Positions 13,701-23,700 of a DNA stretch of 64,000 bases are shown here, one piece after another. The DNA lies in assembly GCA_023238725.1 (NCBI GenBank), contig CM041531.1, forward strand, positions 17,878,643 to 17,942,642, given 5' to 3'. Source of the DNA: Scortum barcoo. Taxonomy: Eukaryota > Chordata > Actinopteri > Centrarchiformes > Terapontidae. Numbering within the stretch: position 1 is the stretch's first letter; each line of letters opens with the position of its first letter. The notes under the pieces are model-generated. The model had not been told where the DNA came from. It searched no databases and was given only the letters and a program-made list of their open reading frames with translations. Position numbers and translations under genes: made by a program.

Positions 13701-16700
13701 TTTAAAATTTAACAAATTTATGCATCTTTGCTGATGCTACGTTTGGACCTTACCAATTTGTGGGCTTCGCTGGAAATCCTGTTGGTGTAGCGCAGGACCT
13801 CCAGTTCCATATCAGTCTTAATCAGACGGCTGCAGACACAGATGGAAATAAGACATGAGAGACCATCTCTCTCAGTCTGATCACTACACTACCAGTTTAT
13901 TGCTTCACTGTATGATGAATGTATAGCCTCAGAGTAATTCATACAGATCTTGTACTGAGCTGAAGGAATGCACTCATTGTATTGTGATGGCTGGAATAGA
14001 GACATTTTTTAAATCCACCTTTCTAATATACCCCACTAATGCAGTAATTTGGAGTACAGAACAAATATCTGGCAGATGGTGCTCTATCATTCACAGGAAT
14101 ATTGTATAAATGAGACCTGCCTTTATTTGAAATATCAAGGGGAGACTTTCTTGTCAACTGATGTTGCAGAGCTGCTGAAAATGTTTCAAACCACAATAAA
14201 ATGTAATACAGTCTTTGATTTAAATCTAAGCTTGAAGACCAAATAAAGACCAAAGCTTTTTACCTGCTGGTCTTACCATTTCTTTCATCTGTGTTTGGAA
14301 AGCAGTGGCTACACCTCAGCTGGCTAGATACACAAGACTATTAAGGATTTCTACAATAACACAAATAAATAACATAAGGCAGTGGTAACCGATAGTGACA
14401 CTAATGAGAGTAAAAAAGAAATAGCTCCTTAAAAGGGAGCTATGCAAGCTCTGCAGAGCAAAGGGGGCAGGAGGGTTCAATCAAGTCTTTCTCCCCAGGA
14501 GGTGTGCCTGAAAAGCATTCCTCCTTATTTCAGAAAATGTCAATTCATCTGGAGGGTGCAAACTCTAATGCCAAGGACAACCAGGTGAGCACATGCAGTC
14601 CATTACATCTGTGCGGACTATTTTCTGATTCTAAAAGTGAAAAAAGCAAGCCAGAGAAAAGCTCCTGTTTTTTATTACAGATTTGACTGCGCAACTGTAA
14701 TTACCATGATGCAAGTTAAAAAGTAGCAGAATCTGACTGTAGAAACTTTTAGATAATTAAGGTTGAGACTACAGTACAGTCCTTACTGTCGTCTTAAGTG
14801 GGCTTTGAATAATGTCATATGACATAATTTAATTACTTACCATTCCACAATGACACGGGGTGTAAAAGAGTGTTGTTCACTTGCCTTAGAAGCTAATAAT
14901 AAAAAAACAAACAAAAAAAAAGAAAACAAAGAAAAACAAGTTGAAATAGCATCATTATAAATATATATGAAGCTTAAGTGAAATATCTTTTCCCTCGTTT
15001 TCCACTTTCATTCCTCTATGGGTGAATGTCTGCCATTTCCTGTTCTATTTCTCTCTTTTTTTTAATTATTTTTTTGGGGGGTTTTACCCTTTATTATAGA
15101 TAGGACAGCTGAAGACAGACAGGAAAGGTGGGAGAGAGAGGGGGGAAGACATGCAGCAAAGAGACCCCAGCCGGGAATCAAACCGGGGTCCACTACGGCC
15201 CAAGGCCTCATACATGGGCGCACACACTCTACCTCCGAGCCACCCACCTGTGCGCCCGTCACTTCCTTTTGACATAAGGCTTTTGATGCTGTCAAAATCT
15301 GACATTCTGACATCACCATAGTGGACCAATGAGTCCTGAATGACTGAATCAGTCCCTGGTTACTGTTCTTTAAATGTCACTGCAGCTCTGTCATTCAGAC
15401 CTACTGTTGCACAACCCAGGTCCCCCACATCCCACAGTGACCCCCTGGCTGTCCAGAGATATTCACCTGAGAGCTTCCTTCAACCACCTGCAGGCTTTAA
15501 CACCAGCGGCATGTAGACTCCAGGAGGATCCTGTCCTACTTCCCATCTTTACATGTGCCTACGCTTAATGACCATGCTTCACCTCTATGAAGCCTAATAT
15601 TCCAATTTTCTGTTATCTGTGTTGCTGACCTCATTAAATATTGTTATATACCAACTGAACTCTCCTTATTGAAATGCAATGTGATGCTAATGGATGGATT
15701 CTGAAATAAATATATGAGACTTATTTTTCAAAGCAGTTGGGGCCAAAGTGTAGAGCAGATTTCTGTAATTTATGCAATTAAAAATACATTTGCTTAATTC
15801 AGTTACATTCAGAATTACGTTGATCAGCAACAATCAGCATGCATGAGAGTCTACTGTACCCTCACATACAAAAGAAAAAAAACAAAACAAAAGAACAATA
15901 ATAACCTCCCCAAAAAAAGTATAATTTTGTTAATGCAAAGTGACACCAATTAAACATACCGACTAATTCCTTCAAAGGAGGCTTCGCGGCAGATGCTCCC
16001 GCTATCTGTGTTTCGACCTCGCTGCACAAGGAATACAACAAACACAAAAAGGTTAAAAGCCACCACCAAGTGATTTCAAAATATCATTACATTAAAGTGG
16101 CTCATATCCAGGCTAATGATCTGCTCCTTAAAGACAATTTTGACAGCTACAGAATTCTACATGTATTCTCACACTGCAGAATAAATTGAACAAAAGTGTA
16201 TATCACAAGTTGTAATCTGGTAGGAATGAGTGATTCACTGTTTCAGCCGGCAGCATACCAGTGTTAGGAGGACCGCTGGTTTGAGGTTGGAGAGAACATC
16301 AGCAATCTGCAAGGAAGAAGACAAGGAGTAATTAGAGACACAGAGCAGAGCAGCAGAGATACAACAAGCACCAGTTTTCTTTTGCTGCAGAATAAAGGTC
16401 ACCCTGGCAGATACCGTCATGGGTACGTGGCCTCTCTGGTACTCTGGTAGGCCGCTGAATGACAAACCTCAAGCGACTTTATTACTCCTCTGCCAACAGC
16501 CTAAATGTCAGATAACAGATTCCTGACTCAGTGTTTACAGACACTGTGCTGATATTTGAGCATCATTATTATTAGTGCCACTAAAACTGACTTCCCTAAA
16601 ACATTAACTGCAGAAAAAGCCTACACTAACATTACCTACCTACATACATACATACATACATACATATACATAATACATAATAACACAAAATAGATCAAAA

Positions 16701-19700
16701 TTTTGAGATATAGGAATAATTATTATAATGCTTCAAAGTTTTAATTGCTGTTGTGAGGAACTCACTCTCAGTTCAACAGTGATTCAATAAGTAAGAAATT
16801 AACTGCAACAATAATAATTCTTCAACCTGTCTGACTGGATGACAATATTAGTTAAACAAATGCAAAGGTAATTATTTTATGACTGAATGTTTTCTAATAT
16901 TGTACTGCTGTGTCAAGCTGCTCTTGCTTTGTGGAAGAACTGGCTGTTCGCTGAAGTGATAATTTGAATCTTAACCTGTGACTTATTAGGAAATCTAACA
17001 CTTCAAGCATGTGCGGAAATGAGAAAGTACCTGAAATATCATCAGCATGATTTATCACAGTGCACAGCTGAATGAATGTAAAATTGTATGTGATAGTTTC
17101 AAATGCAAACTTTGAAGGCATTTGTTGACCAATAGAAGCTGTTATATTATAGTCTGATTGTATTATTTTGATTAGTCAACATGCACGCTTCCAAAATAGC
17201 AGCAGAGCTGTCAACCATCCAATATAGCTCCCCTGGGGGCTGTTAAAATGAAGACAATGGAGCTTCAGCTTACACATTTTAAAATAAAATAAAAAATAAA
17301 AGGCCCTCAGAGAATTTTGGTGTTTGGCCTCTTTCAGGGTTATACACACAGATAAAGTACTCCTCCAAATGAATTCTCAGCATGATGCTCCACCTGCTTT
17401 GTATGAGAAAGACTACTGCCCACATTCTCTGAGACAATAGCTGTCAGTGTCATGGACTGACCCCAAAGCTTTTACATCCTTTCACACAAATGTGTGCACA
17501 TGCTCCAATCCAATGAAAGCCAATCCAATCACATGCAAACCTGCACAGACATCAAAGAGAATCCTAAAATGTTCAACACATTCATTTCTTTGAATAACAC
17601 TTGTGTTTGGCTGAAAATGTTTCATAATTGAATTTTACTTGACATGTTTAGTTGAGCAGCTGTAAATTCTTCATATTAAAAAAGTATTTAACAACAGCCT
17701 TTGCTGTAGGAGGTGCTAGTATCACTATCTGACATCACTGGTATCTCTGCAAGGAGATTCAAATAAAAGAGACGATGACTTTCACCTTTAAAACAGTCTG
17801 TTAACTTCATGGCTCAGTGAGTGAACATCAAGGTTCAGTTACTGCGCTGAAAAAAGGTTACACACACACAGGCACATTGTGGCACACACACAGCACACAC
17901 ACAGACAGAGTAAAGATCAGCACCAGCACAGACAGACTTACATCACAGGTGTATTGCACCTCATCAACAGCATACTTCGCCTTGAAATGCTCTTTAGTAA
18001 AGATCCTGTCAACAGAAGCAGAACACACAGCTGGTAAAAGAAACAACAAAAAGTCAACAAACAACAACATCTCTAGAAACACAAGAAAGGGGTTTGACAC
18101 TAGCAGCACTTAAGTATTCAGGACTAAGATCACAGTGAGCAAGTGAAACTAATGAAGAGCCGAGCACGTTCAAGTGCTGACCAAGTAACTCCTGACTGGA
18201 AATAATTTTTTTATACATGTCAGATGACTGAAGATGCTTTGGGGTTTATAGATTAGGGAAGAGGAAATGTGTGACATGGTCAAGAGTCTGTATGTTATTT
18301 CCTGATAATTTTGTCCAGTGGATTTGCTGATTATCATACACACATACATGCACGCATGCACACAAACACAACCCATCCTTACAAAATGAGTCTAATCAGC
18401 TTGTTGTCAGGTTTCCAAAGAAAGTAGCCAAAAGTATGAAATATCTATCTATAAATTACACAAGTAATAACCAAAAAAAAAGATACTAAATATAGCATAT
18501 TTGAGAAACTGACTCTTTTAGTGTTCATACAGTCAAAGATGTCTAGTGGTTTGGGTGAAGACAAAATATTAGGTCTTCTTGGTGGCATTTACACTAAATA
18601 AACAACATTGCAAATACTCGTCTTTATATTGGATGTAAAGAAACCACCATGACTTTATCAACCTTTCCTCAAGTTCCAGCTCACACCTTGGAGCAGCTGG
18701 GGATGATTGTTGACCATGTACACAGCTCTTTGAAGATTAGTGTGACTCACTCTCCCATCCAGGTAGCGTAGCTTTCAGGCAGTTTGGGAACAAAAAGGAT
18801 GGATTTCCCAGAGTCCACATCAATGGCTCCATAACAGTCGGGCTCAGTTACTCCAAAAGCCCAGTGGAAGAAAGACTCCTGCACAATTCAGCCAGAGCAT
18901 TAGTAAGGGAGATTATAATAGTCAATGTTGGTCAGATTATTACATGAAAAAAAAAATTAAGATCTCATATTCAGTTAGGCCAGTTAACAGTAAAAAAACA
19001 GAGGTTAACAACAAAACTTTCACTTTATCTATTGATTTTTGTTACAAGTCATAAACTTAGGTGAGAGTGTCGGGAAAAACTGAGTTCATAGAAATGTGGG
19101 ACTTTTGACAGAGTGAGGAAATTAACTGGATGTGTGGAGTGGATGTGACTTTACGAAAACTCAGGTCAGGTTTGTTTTTTTTTGAGGGGTGTTTAGGAAT
19201 CTGGCACAACTAACTGAGGCAAGTCTGGGTTGGGGATCATGGATTGATAGATAAATAAATGCAAGTCCTCAGTCTCAGTTTTGCACTCATCTCAGAGTAA
19301 AAGAAAGACGACTTACCTGCCTGAAAAGGACATCTGTGTCCGTGCAGTACCTCTGCTTCTGCTCTCCTCCCTGCAGAACCACCACTGACTTTGGCACCAC
19401 TCCATCTTTGGCTTTCAGCCCTTTGCACAGTCGACGTCGGTTCTCTGCAAACAGGGCAGCAGACACCCTCAAGGTGTCATTACCAAGCCAGTAGACAGGT
19501 CTGAAAGGGAGACAGAAGATCACGTAGCTCAGAGTGGAGAAGTGGTTGAAGACACTCACCCTCATCTGAAAGATTCTTGGTCTAGGTAAGGATTTGCTTG
19601 TAAAAAGGAGCACAAGCCCAAAATAACACAATGTTCACACTGTTCTACCATCATTCAGCTGTTCTCTGAATGTTTTTTCACAAAGGTATACAACAGCAGC

Positions 19701-21183
19701 AGGGAGAAGAACTTAATTTAATGTCTTGCGCATCTCCTCTGAGCTGGAGATGTGCTCTCTCTCAATCACACACACACGGATGCACGGACACACGCCTGCA
19801 CGCACGCACACGGTCATGTTTTTTGCTCTATCTGGAGGTAATCCTCAGAATTTGGTCAGCACATTTAGACCTGAAGGAGGTGGTTGAACCACCTGCCTTT
19901 ACCTGTAGTTAAGACAGAGATACAGACAGATAGACATCCTTTTAACTGAGAGGTCTTGGTTATAAATCTTGGTCTCTGGCCACGGCTTTACTGATAAGAT
20001 AACAAACATGACATATCTCATCCAACCTGCACTGTATGAAAGGTTAATCCATAACCTCATAGTATTTTATGGCTCCAGGAGTTATATATCATTCCCTGTT
20101 GGCTGAGTCGACAGATGTGAGTGTGTATCAGGCCCAGTGAAGTGGTCCATTTTGTTACTGAAAGAGTCACAAACTACACTGCAATCCAAATACAGTCTTC
20201 ACCTTGTGAAATGTATTATGTGCACTTTTTTAAAGACTGCGTCACTCATTAAACTATGTTAATTTTTGAAGGGTGAGTTTCTGGTGTTGCTGGATTACAT
20301 AATGTCATGTGTCTGATGTTTTCCCAACCTCTGGCAGTGATTACTTTATGTCTGATGATCGCTGATAACTTTATGATTACCACAGCAGAAACTTGTACGG
20401 TTTTATGTAATTATGCCTGAAAATCGATCTTGGCTGGCCATTAAATCTGAGCTATCAAAAATGATAAAGGGCACAAAAAGATAAATAAATGTGAATAAAT
20501 AAATTCACAAAATTTACTCTAAATCATTTTCTCCATTTTCTGTCTAATACTACATAAAACAGGAGGCACCTTCATAGTGAGGGGCCACCAGCAGACATTG
20601 ATTCATTTTAAAGGGCTCTTTAGCCCATTAACTGTAAACACATTTACTGTAGAAATCAATGTGTTTCTCAAAACAGCTGCAAGAATGCTTAACTGTTTTG
20701 AAAAAAATAAAATTTATGAGAAGTTAAACGTTTTGCTGAACCCCGCTGTAAGTGTGTAAGCTCCAGGTTTTAATTCAAGAACATGAAAGTAAGAGTTTAA
20801 CCTTTAAGACTTAAAGGAGCATACTGTCAACACAGCCTGTTATGGAAATGTGCTGGTTATTAATTTGAATAAATTACTGATTAATGTAACACATCTCTAA
20901 AGGCACTAACAGTGTAGAAAGTCCAGTTCATCCTCCTGAGAGTGAACTTGAAAACATTTAGAGATCAGTCACACAGGCTGACAGAGACAGTGTCTCTTAG
21001 TAACGGGACATCTGCCTGGCAACAGCGTCGTTATCACTGACGAACAAATCAGCTTTATGTTGCGGCGGGCTGAAAGAAAAATTCACAGTCTATGCATTAT
21101 GTGAGTCAAATTAACACAGCTTCTGCTAAGTCAAAGCGCCGTCAGGAGACAGTAAAGTCTACTCACTGTGGAGCTGCAGCCAT
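7605..21183 (-). CDS. pepd: PEPD copy A: Xaa-Pro dipeptidase (prolidase), 15 exons, frame interrupted in exon 7
   Basis: Known role: prolidase is a cytosolic, homodimeric, manganese-dependent M24-family metallopeptidase. It releases C-terminal proline or hydroxyproline from dipeptides, notably in collagen turnover. Seen: fifteen GT-AG exons on the minus strand join in consistent phase. The joined length is 1487 bases; with a 42-base exon 7 it would be 1485 bases and 494 residues, against 493 in human. The start is the ATG at 21183 (MAAAPQ), followed by a donor after 17 bases; the stop is at 7605-7607. Metal ligands (human D276, D287, H370, E412, E452) are all present, in DMGGEYYCYSSDITC, PHGLGH, VEPGIYF and RIEDD. 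A possible AATAAA lies at 7192-7197. Odd: exon 7 carries an indel that shifts the frame, described in its own entry. The other exons look constrained, so this is either a recently broken gene, one that skips exon 7, or one with an assembly error. Identity as PEPD is very sure; functionality is not. Confidence 0.85.
8076..8267 (-). CDS. pepd: PEPD copy A exon 14, glutamate ligand
   Basis: The exon is 192 bases (64 codons) in phase 0. It runs from GVERIDEPGLRSLR through MVLTVEPGIYFINHLLDQAL to RFRGFGG. The glutamate in VEPGIYF corresponds to human E412. Acceptor TCCAG and donor GTCAGT are intact. Confidence 0.9.
8780..8964 (-). CDS. pepd: PEPD copy A exon 13, histidine ligand
   Basis: The exon is 185 bases and encodes GVKWTDMHRLTDRVHLEELV to GIDVHDVGGYPE. 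It includes FMPHGLGHLLGIDVHDVGG, which holds the human H370 ligand position and the conserved substrate histidines. The donor is GTGAGA. Confidence 0.9.
9254..9402 (-). CDS. pepd: PEPD copy A exon 12, first two metal ligands
   Basis: The exon is 149 bases and starts with the last base of a cysteine codon, followed by LFDMGGEYYCYSSDITC. The two aspartates align with human D276 and D287, which bridge the two manganese ions. It continues SFPANGKFTPDQRAIYEAVL to the AAIKPG end. Acceptor TGCAG and donor GTTATC are intact; copy C has lost this acceptor. Confidence 0.9.
9517..9594 (-). CDS. pepd: PEPD copy A exon 11
   Basis: The exon is 78 bases and encodes GNNGSILHYGHAGAPNDKT then IADGDM plus two bases. 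It contains the substrate-site stretch LHYGHAGAPND. The donor is GTGTGT, weaker than those of its neighbours. Confidence 0.88.
10630..10698 (-). CDS. pepd: PEPD copy A exon 10
   Basis: The exon is 69 bases and encodes LFQHYCYNKGGMRHTSYTC then ICGT. The acceptor is TTTGCAG and the donor GTAAGG. The GGMRHTSYTCICG run is near-invariant in vertebrate prolidases and is intact here. Confidence 0.9.
10801..12092 (-). mobile_element. Rex3/RTE-like LINE fragment in intron 9 of PEPD copy A
   Basis: Minus-strand pieces encode an AP-type endonuclease and the start of a reverse transcriptase. The endonuclease parts are AYAPSRRSEYPAFLESLDG and LLGNFNAHVGKD (11817-12146) and TDHHLVVSWIRW (11535-11789). The RT start carries LLRSKAPGVDEIRPDMLK (11144-11377), followed by an RT remnant (10980-11204). 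The frame is repeatedly broken. A degraded 3' end reaches about 10801. Most of the RT body seen in the copy C counterpart is missing. Assignment to Rex3/RTE rests on sequence style and on the tail of the C copy, so the clade is moderately sure. Confidence 0.75.
12456..12502 (-). CDS. pepd: PEPD copy A exon 9
   Basis: The exon is 47 bases and encodes IMKHVKPGQKEYEME plus two bases of a serine codon, with a GTAAGT donor. It lies just upstream, in transcript order, of the intron that holds the Rex3-like LINE. Confidence 0.87.
13754..13829 (-). CDS. pepd: PEPD copy A exon 8
   Basis: The exon is 76 bases and encodes RLIKTDMELEVLRYTNRIS followed by SEAHKL, between a TGCAG acceptor and a GTAAGG donor. 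The DMELEVLRYTN helix is highly characteristic of the family. Confidence 0.9.
14841..14884 (-). CDS. pepd: PEPD copy A exon 7, frame-shifted
   Basis: The donor GTAAGT is at 14835-14840. With the acceptor TCTAAG the exon is 44 bases. It reads QVNNTLLHPV and then leaves frame, so exon 8 would open with an early stop. With the alternative upstream acceptor TTAG the exon is 52 bases and begins with a phenylalanine codon followed by TAA. Against copy C, A has five extra bases near the acceptor and an extra GT in CCCGTGTCATT, consistent with dinucleotide slippage. Exons 6 and 8 are phase-compatible, so skipping this exon would keep the frame and remove about 14-15 residues. Confidence 0.75.
15056..15256 (-). 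mobile_element. Short non-autonomous tRNA-like element in intron 6 of PEPD copy A
   Basis: A T-rich run is followed by a GAAGACATGCAGCAAAG block and a tRNA-like stretch (GGGAATCAAACCGG on the plus strand, resembling the antisense of a T-loop, and CTCTACCTCCGAGCCA, like an antisense D-arm). Elements of this style are common in fish genomes. The matching place in copy C (44270-44290) lacks it. The exact family is not known to me and the ends are approximate. Confidence 0.6.
15960..16021 (-). CDS. pepd: PEPD copy A exon 6
   Basis: The exon is 62 bases and encodes RGRNTDSGSICREASFEGIS plus two bases of an arginine codon, with a GTATGT donor. It covers the NTDSGS..CREASF segment that leads into the pita-bread catalytic domain. 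Confidence 0.88.
16259..16306 (-). CDS. pepd: PEPD copy A exon 5
   Basis: The exon is 48 bases, exactly 16 codons: IADVLSNLKPAVLLTL. The acceptor is TGCAG and the donor GTATGC. It is open here; copy C carries a +1 and a -3 change in the same exon. Confidence 0.87.
16640..16668. repeat. CATA tetranucleotide repeat in intron 4 of copy A
   Basis: Seven or so CATA units follow ACCTACCTA. The C counterpart (about 45609-45635) is shorter and has changed partly to TA repeats. Confidence 0.85.
17942..18005 (-). CDS. pepd: PEPD copy A exon 4
   Basis: The exon is 64 bases and encodes IFTKEHFKAKYAVDEVQY followed by TCD, between a GACAG acceptor and a GTAAGT donor. It matches the KEHF-KYAVD segment of vertebrate prolidase. 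Confidence 0.88.
18751..18878 (-). CDS. pepd: PEPD copy A exon 3
   Basis: The exon is 128 bases and encodes ESFFHWAFGV, then DCYGAIDVDSGKS and FVPKLPESYATWMGE. It ends at a GTGAGT donor after two bases of a codon. This is the best preserved exon across all copies (0, A and C full length, B truncated). Confidence 0.9.
19317..19500 (-). CDS. pepd: PEPD copy A exon 2
   Basis: The exon is 184 bases, bounded by TTTCAG acceptor and GTAAGT donor. It encodes the N-terminal domain start, including YWLGNDTLRV, VVVLQGGE and QRYCTDTDVLFRQ, and completes residues 1-67 in phase 0. It is intact here, unlike the same exon in copy C. Confidence 0.9.
20322..20508. other. Segment of intron 1 in copy A that is missing from copy C
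   Basis: Copy C joins the flanks directly at about 49335, with a short different linker. The block has a few AAATAAATA runs and no recognisable content. Confidence 0.6.
21167..21183 (-). CDS. pepd: PEPD copy A exon 1 (start codon exon)
   Basis: A 17-base coding piece, MAAAP plus two bases of the next codon, ends at a GTGAGT donor. The very short first exon with an alanine-rich start is typical of vertebrate PEPD. The sequence around the ATG also resembles a YY1-type site (ATGGCTGC), as in many TATA-less promoters; that part is inference. Confidence 0.8.
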
Positions 21184-21221
21184 GTTGGTGTGCTGGACCA
21201 AACTGTCACATGCTGAGCGGA

Positions 21222-21231
21222 GTCACGTGAC
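21222..21231. promoter_or_regulatory. Palindromic E-box upstream of PEPD copy A
   Basis: GTCACGTGAC lies about 40 bases before the ATG. It is a perfect palindrome of the USF/TFE type. It is kept unchanged upstream of copy C. Regulatory role is inference. Confidence 0.5.
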
Positions 21232-21259
21232 TTTTGTTCGGCTCAGCGGACGTGGCGTT

Positions 21260-22913
21260 ATGCTGCGTTCATGTAAATCGGGAATGCTAACTTCCACTTT
21301 AAAGTTGTATTGAGAGATTCCCGTGATGTAATTTATACAATGTTTGCTGTAGATTACGGAGTTCTGCGGTCAGTAGGAGAACAGATCTATAAAATGATAC
21401 ATAAAAATTAAAGACACGCACAATAACAGGCTAAAAAGGAGAAAGAGGTTCAAAATAATGCAAGCCCGTAGGCTGATAGTGAAAATACCAGTGAACATCC
21501 TTTAACACTTAAATGCCACATCAATACATGAACACAATAGTCTGTGGTACTGAAGTTATTGATATAAATGATAAGTTATAGATTTAAAGCTGGTGGTGTT
21601 TTAAGTTACTATAATTCAATATTTTATTGTATACAGTGCACAAGTACACAAAAGTTTTAAATTATTACAGACAGCAGATAGCTCGAAGTTATTTATTGTC
21701 ATATGCACTGCAATGACAGTGAAAAAGGCAGTGCAGGCAATACATTTCTTAATTCTCTCCAAAAGCCTTAATTCTCCCTCCGATAATGTAGTTCAAACAG
21801 TAAGTATAAAAAGTAAGAGAATCTAAGACATGAGATAAAATAGTGCAGAAATAAAATGATAATATTAGTTAAATTAAATATAACACAATAAGACATAGCA
21901 TTCGGCCGTGTGTGTTTTGTTCTGGGCAGATGCAATCTTTTCAGCAGGCCCATTTCAGAAAGACCAGACCACTGCAAAACAGTGTGTTACCTAGGAACAC
22001 AAATCTAATTTGAGCAGACAAAATCTTGATAATAAGGCAACATAAATAACCCTTCTAAATTGAAGTATCATCTCAGCCACAAAGTAAACTGCATGAAATA
22101 TCTTGACTGATGCTTCAGGCCAGCGTGACGAGAGAGCTGATGATATCCCACTTCACCCGGTAAAGACACAAAAACCCTTGTCTGACAAAACCGCTGCAAA
22201 ACTAACAGACTTCATTCAAGGTACACAAACACGCTCACACATTCTTCTGTTCAGGGACAATCCAGCACCAAGTAGAGCCTGTTTCCAGATCCCAAAGGTA
22301 ATTTATTACAGTAGAGGGAGTTAAATTCCTGCATGTTGCGTCTACCACTGCTGTTAATTTAAGCATGATATCATCAGAGGATGAGTTTTTTACTCATATT
22401 TGCATTCCTAGTGTGGAGCCACAAACCAGGCCTCCTACATGGATAAAGTGCTATTATTGCAAGACAACTGTAACATTATGTCAGAACTGTCTGGAAAAGA
22501 TTTAATGCCTATGTAATTGTATGTCTTGACATTGTGCATGGTCAGTGTTAAGGAATGATTCACATGTCTGATATTTGCCACTCATCCCCAACTCTCTGAT
22601 ATTAGTCTAGACACATATGGCACATGGCAAAAGATAGCATTTATGAGTAACCCAACCAGTCCTAAAAATAAGATTTCCTAAGAAAGTAATGGCTATGCCA
22701 TAAGCCATGTGTTTAAGAAGTTAAACAAAGTACAATTCTTAATGTCATGTTGTGTTTTCTGGGAGGAGAAGAAATGAAGAAATGACATGAGGCTTTTGGC
22801 CGTGTGGGAGTTCAGTTTGTTACAAAACCTTTGCAATATGATGAGTTTAGCCCAGCTGAATGTAGTGGGACAGTACCATAAGGATTATGGAAATAGGCTA
22901 GGGCACGTGTGTG
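21260..22913. other. Spacer upstream of PEPD copy A
   Basis: The first 250-300 bases are diverged homologs of 50105-50370. After that I recognise neither exon nor transposon up to the gypsy fragment. Confidence 0.5.
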
Positions 22914-23094
22914 GCCTACTTCAAAAAGCAGGCTGACAACCGTCAACTGGTGGCTCTACTCTACCATATTGGACAGAAGGTCTGGCTTTCCACCATGAAT
23001 CTGCCCCTGAAGATCCTGTCCTGTAAGCTGACACCCAGGTTTGTGGTCCTGTTCCCATTTCCAAGTTCATTAATGCCTCTTCTGTAAGATTTTT
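22914..23094 (+). mobile_element. Ty3/gypsy integrase C-terminal fragment
   Basis: The plus-strand translation YFKKQADNRQLVALLYHIG then QKVWLSTMNLPLKILSCKL matches the region after the integrase core of Ty3/gypsy elements (GQKVWLST..LPL...KL.P.F). Only about 60 residues remain, with no flanking LTR recognised. It sits in the spacer between PEPD copies A and B. Confidence 0.65.
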
Positions 23095-23366
23095 TCTGCC
23101 CCTCACTATGCAACATATTCATCCTGCTTTTCATGTTTCCCCAAGTCAAACTGGTGGTACATAGTTACCTCTATCCCTTCTAAATTCACTAATGACTTAT
23201 TCTCCTCCTTTGATAAATCCCCAATCACATATATAATTGTCTTTGAAATCGCCAAAGTTATTACTAGCTATTACCTCCGTCCTTCTAGTTTCTTCGTTCT
23301 AGTTTAATGCCCATCTTCATAATAGTGTGTTGTCTTTCAACATTCTTAATCTGATTATTTAATTGT

Positions 23367-23700
23367 TGATAAGGATGTTCCACAAAACTCAATTATGCAA
23401 CCATTTCCTTTCTCTGTCTTTATCAGTGATTTACCTCTAATATGCTTGACTTGTGTCTGTCATCTTTATGCTGATGATGCTGTTATTTACACCTCTAACT
23501 CAGATATTTTACAGATCCAGACTTTTTTACAGTTCGAAGTCCTGCGGCATCTATCACATTGATTCATATTCATATTAATTTCAATGATGGATCTCCCCTT
23601 GAGAAAGTTCATTCCTTTAAATATCTTGGACTTTGAATTGACCCTGAAGTCTGCTTTAAACCGCACATTGATTTCATTATAAAATGAAGACATGGGTGTC
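23367..23700 (+). mobile_element. LINE reverse transcriptase scrap
   Basis: The plus strand reads DVPQNSIMQPFPFSVFISDL then LYADDAVIYTSNSD, recognisable as RT box with YADD. After a break comes SFKYLGL and PHIDFII. Stops interrupt it. It is a different family from the L2 and Rex3-like copies in this window, but the clade is unclear. Confidence 0.65.

Noticed and set aside
15150..15250. Possible tRNA gene
   Set aside because: Only antisense tRNA-like boxes inside a short transposable element are present. No full cloverleaf with acceptor stem was found.
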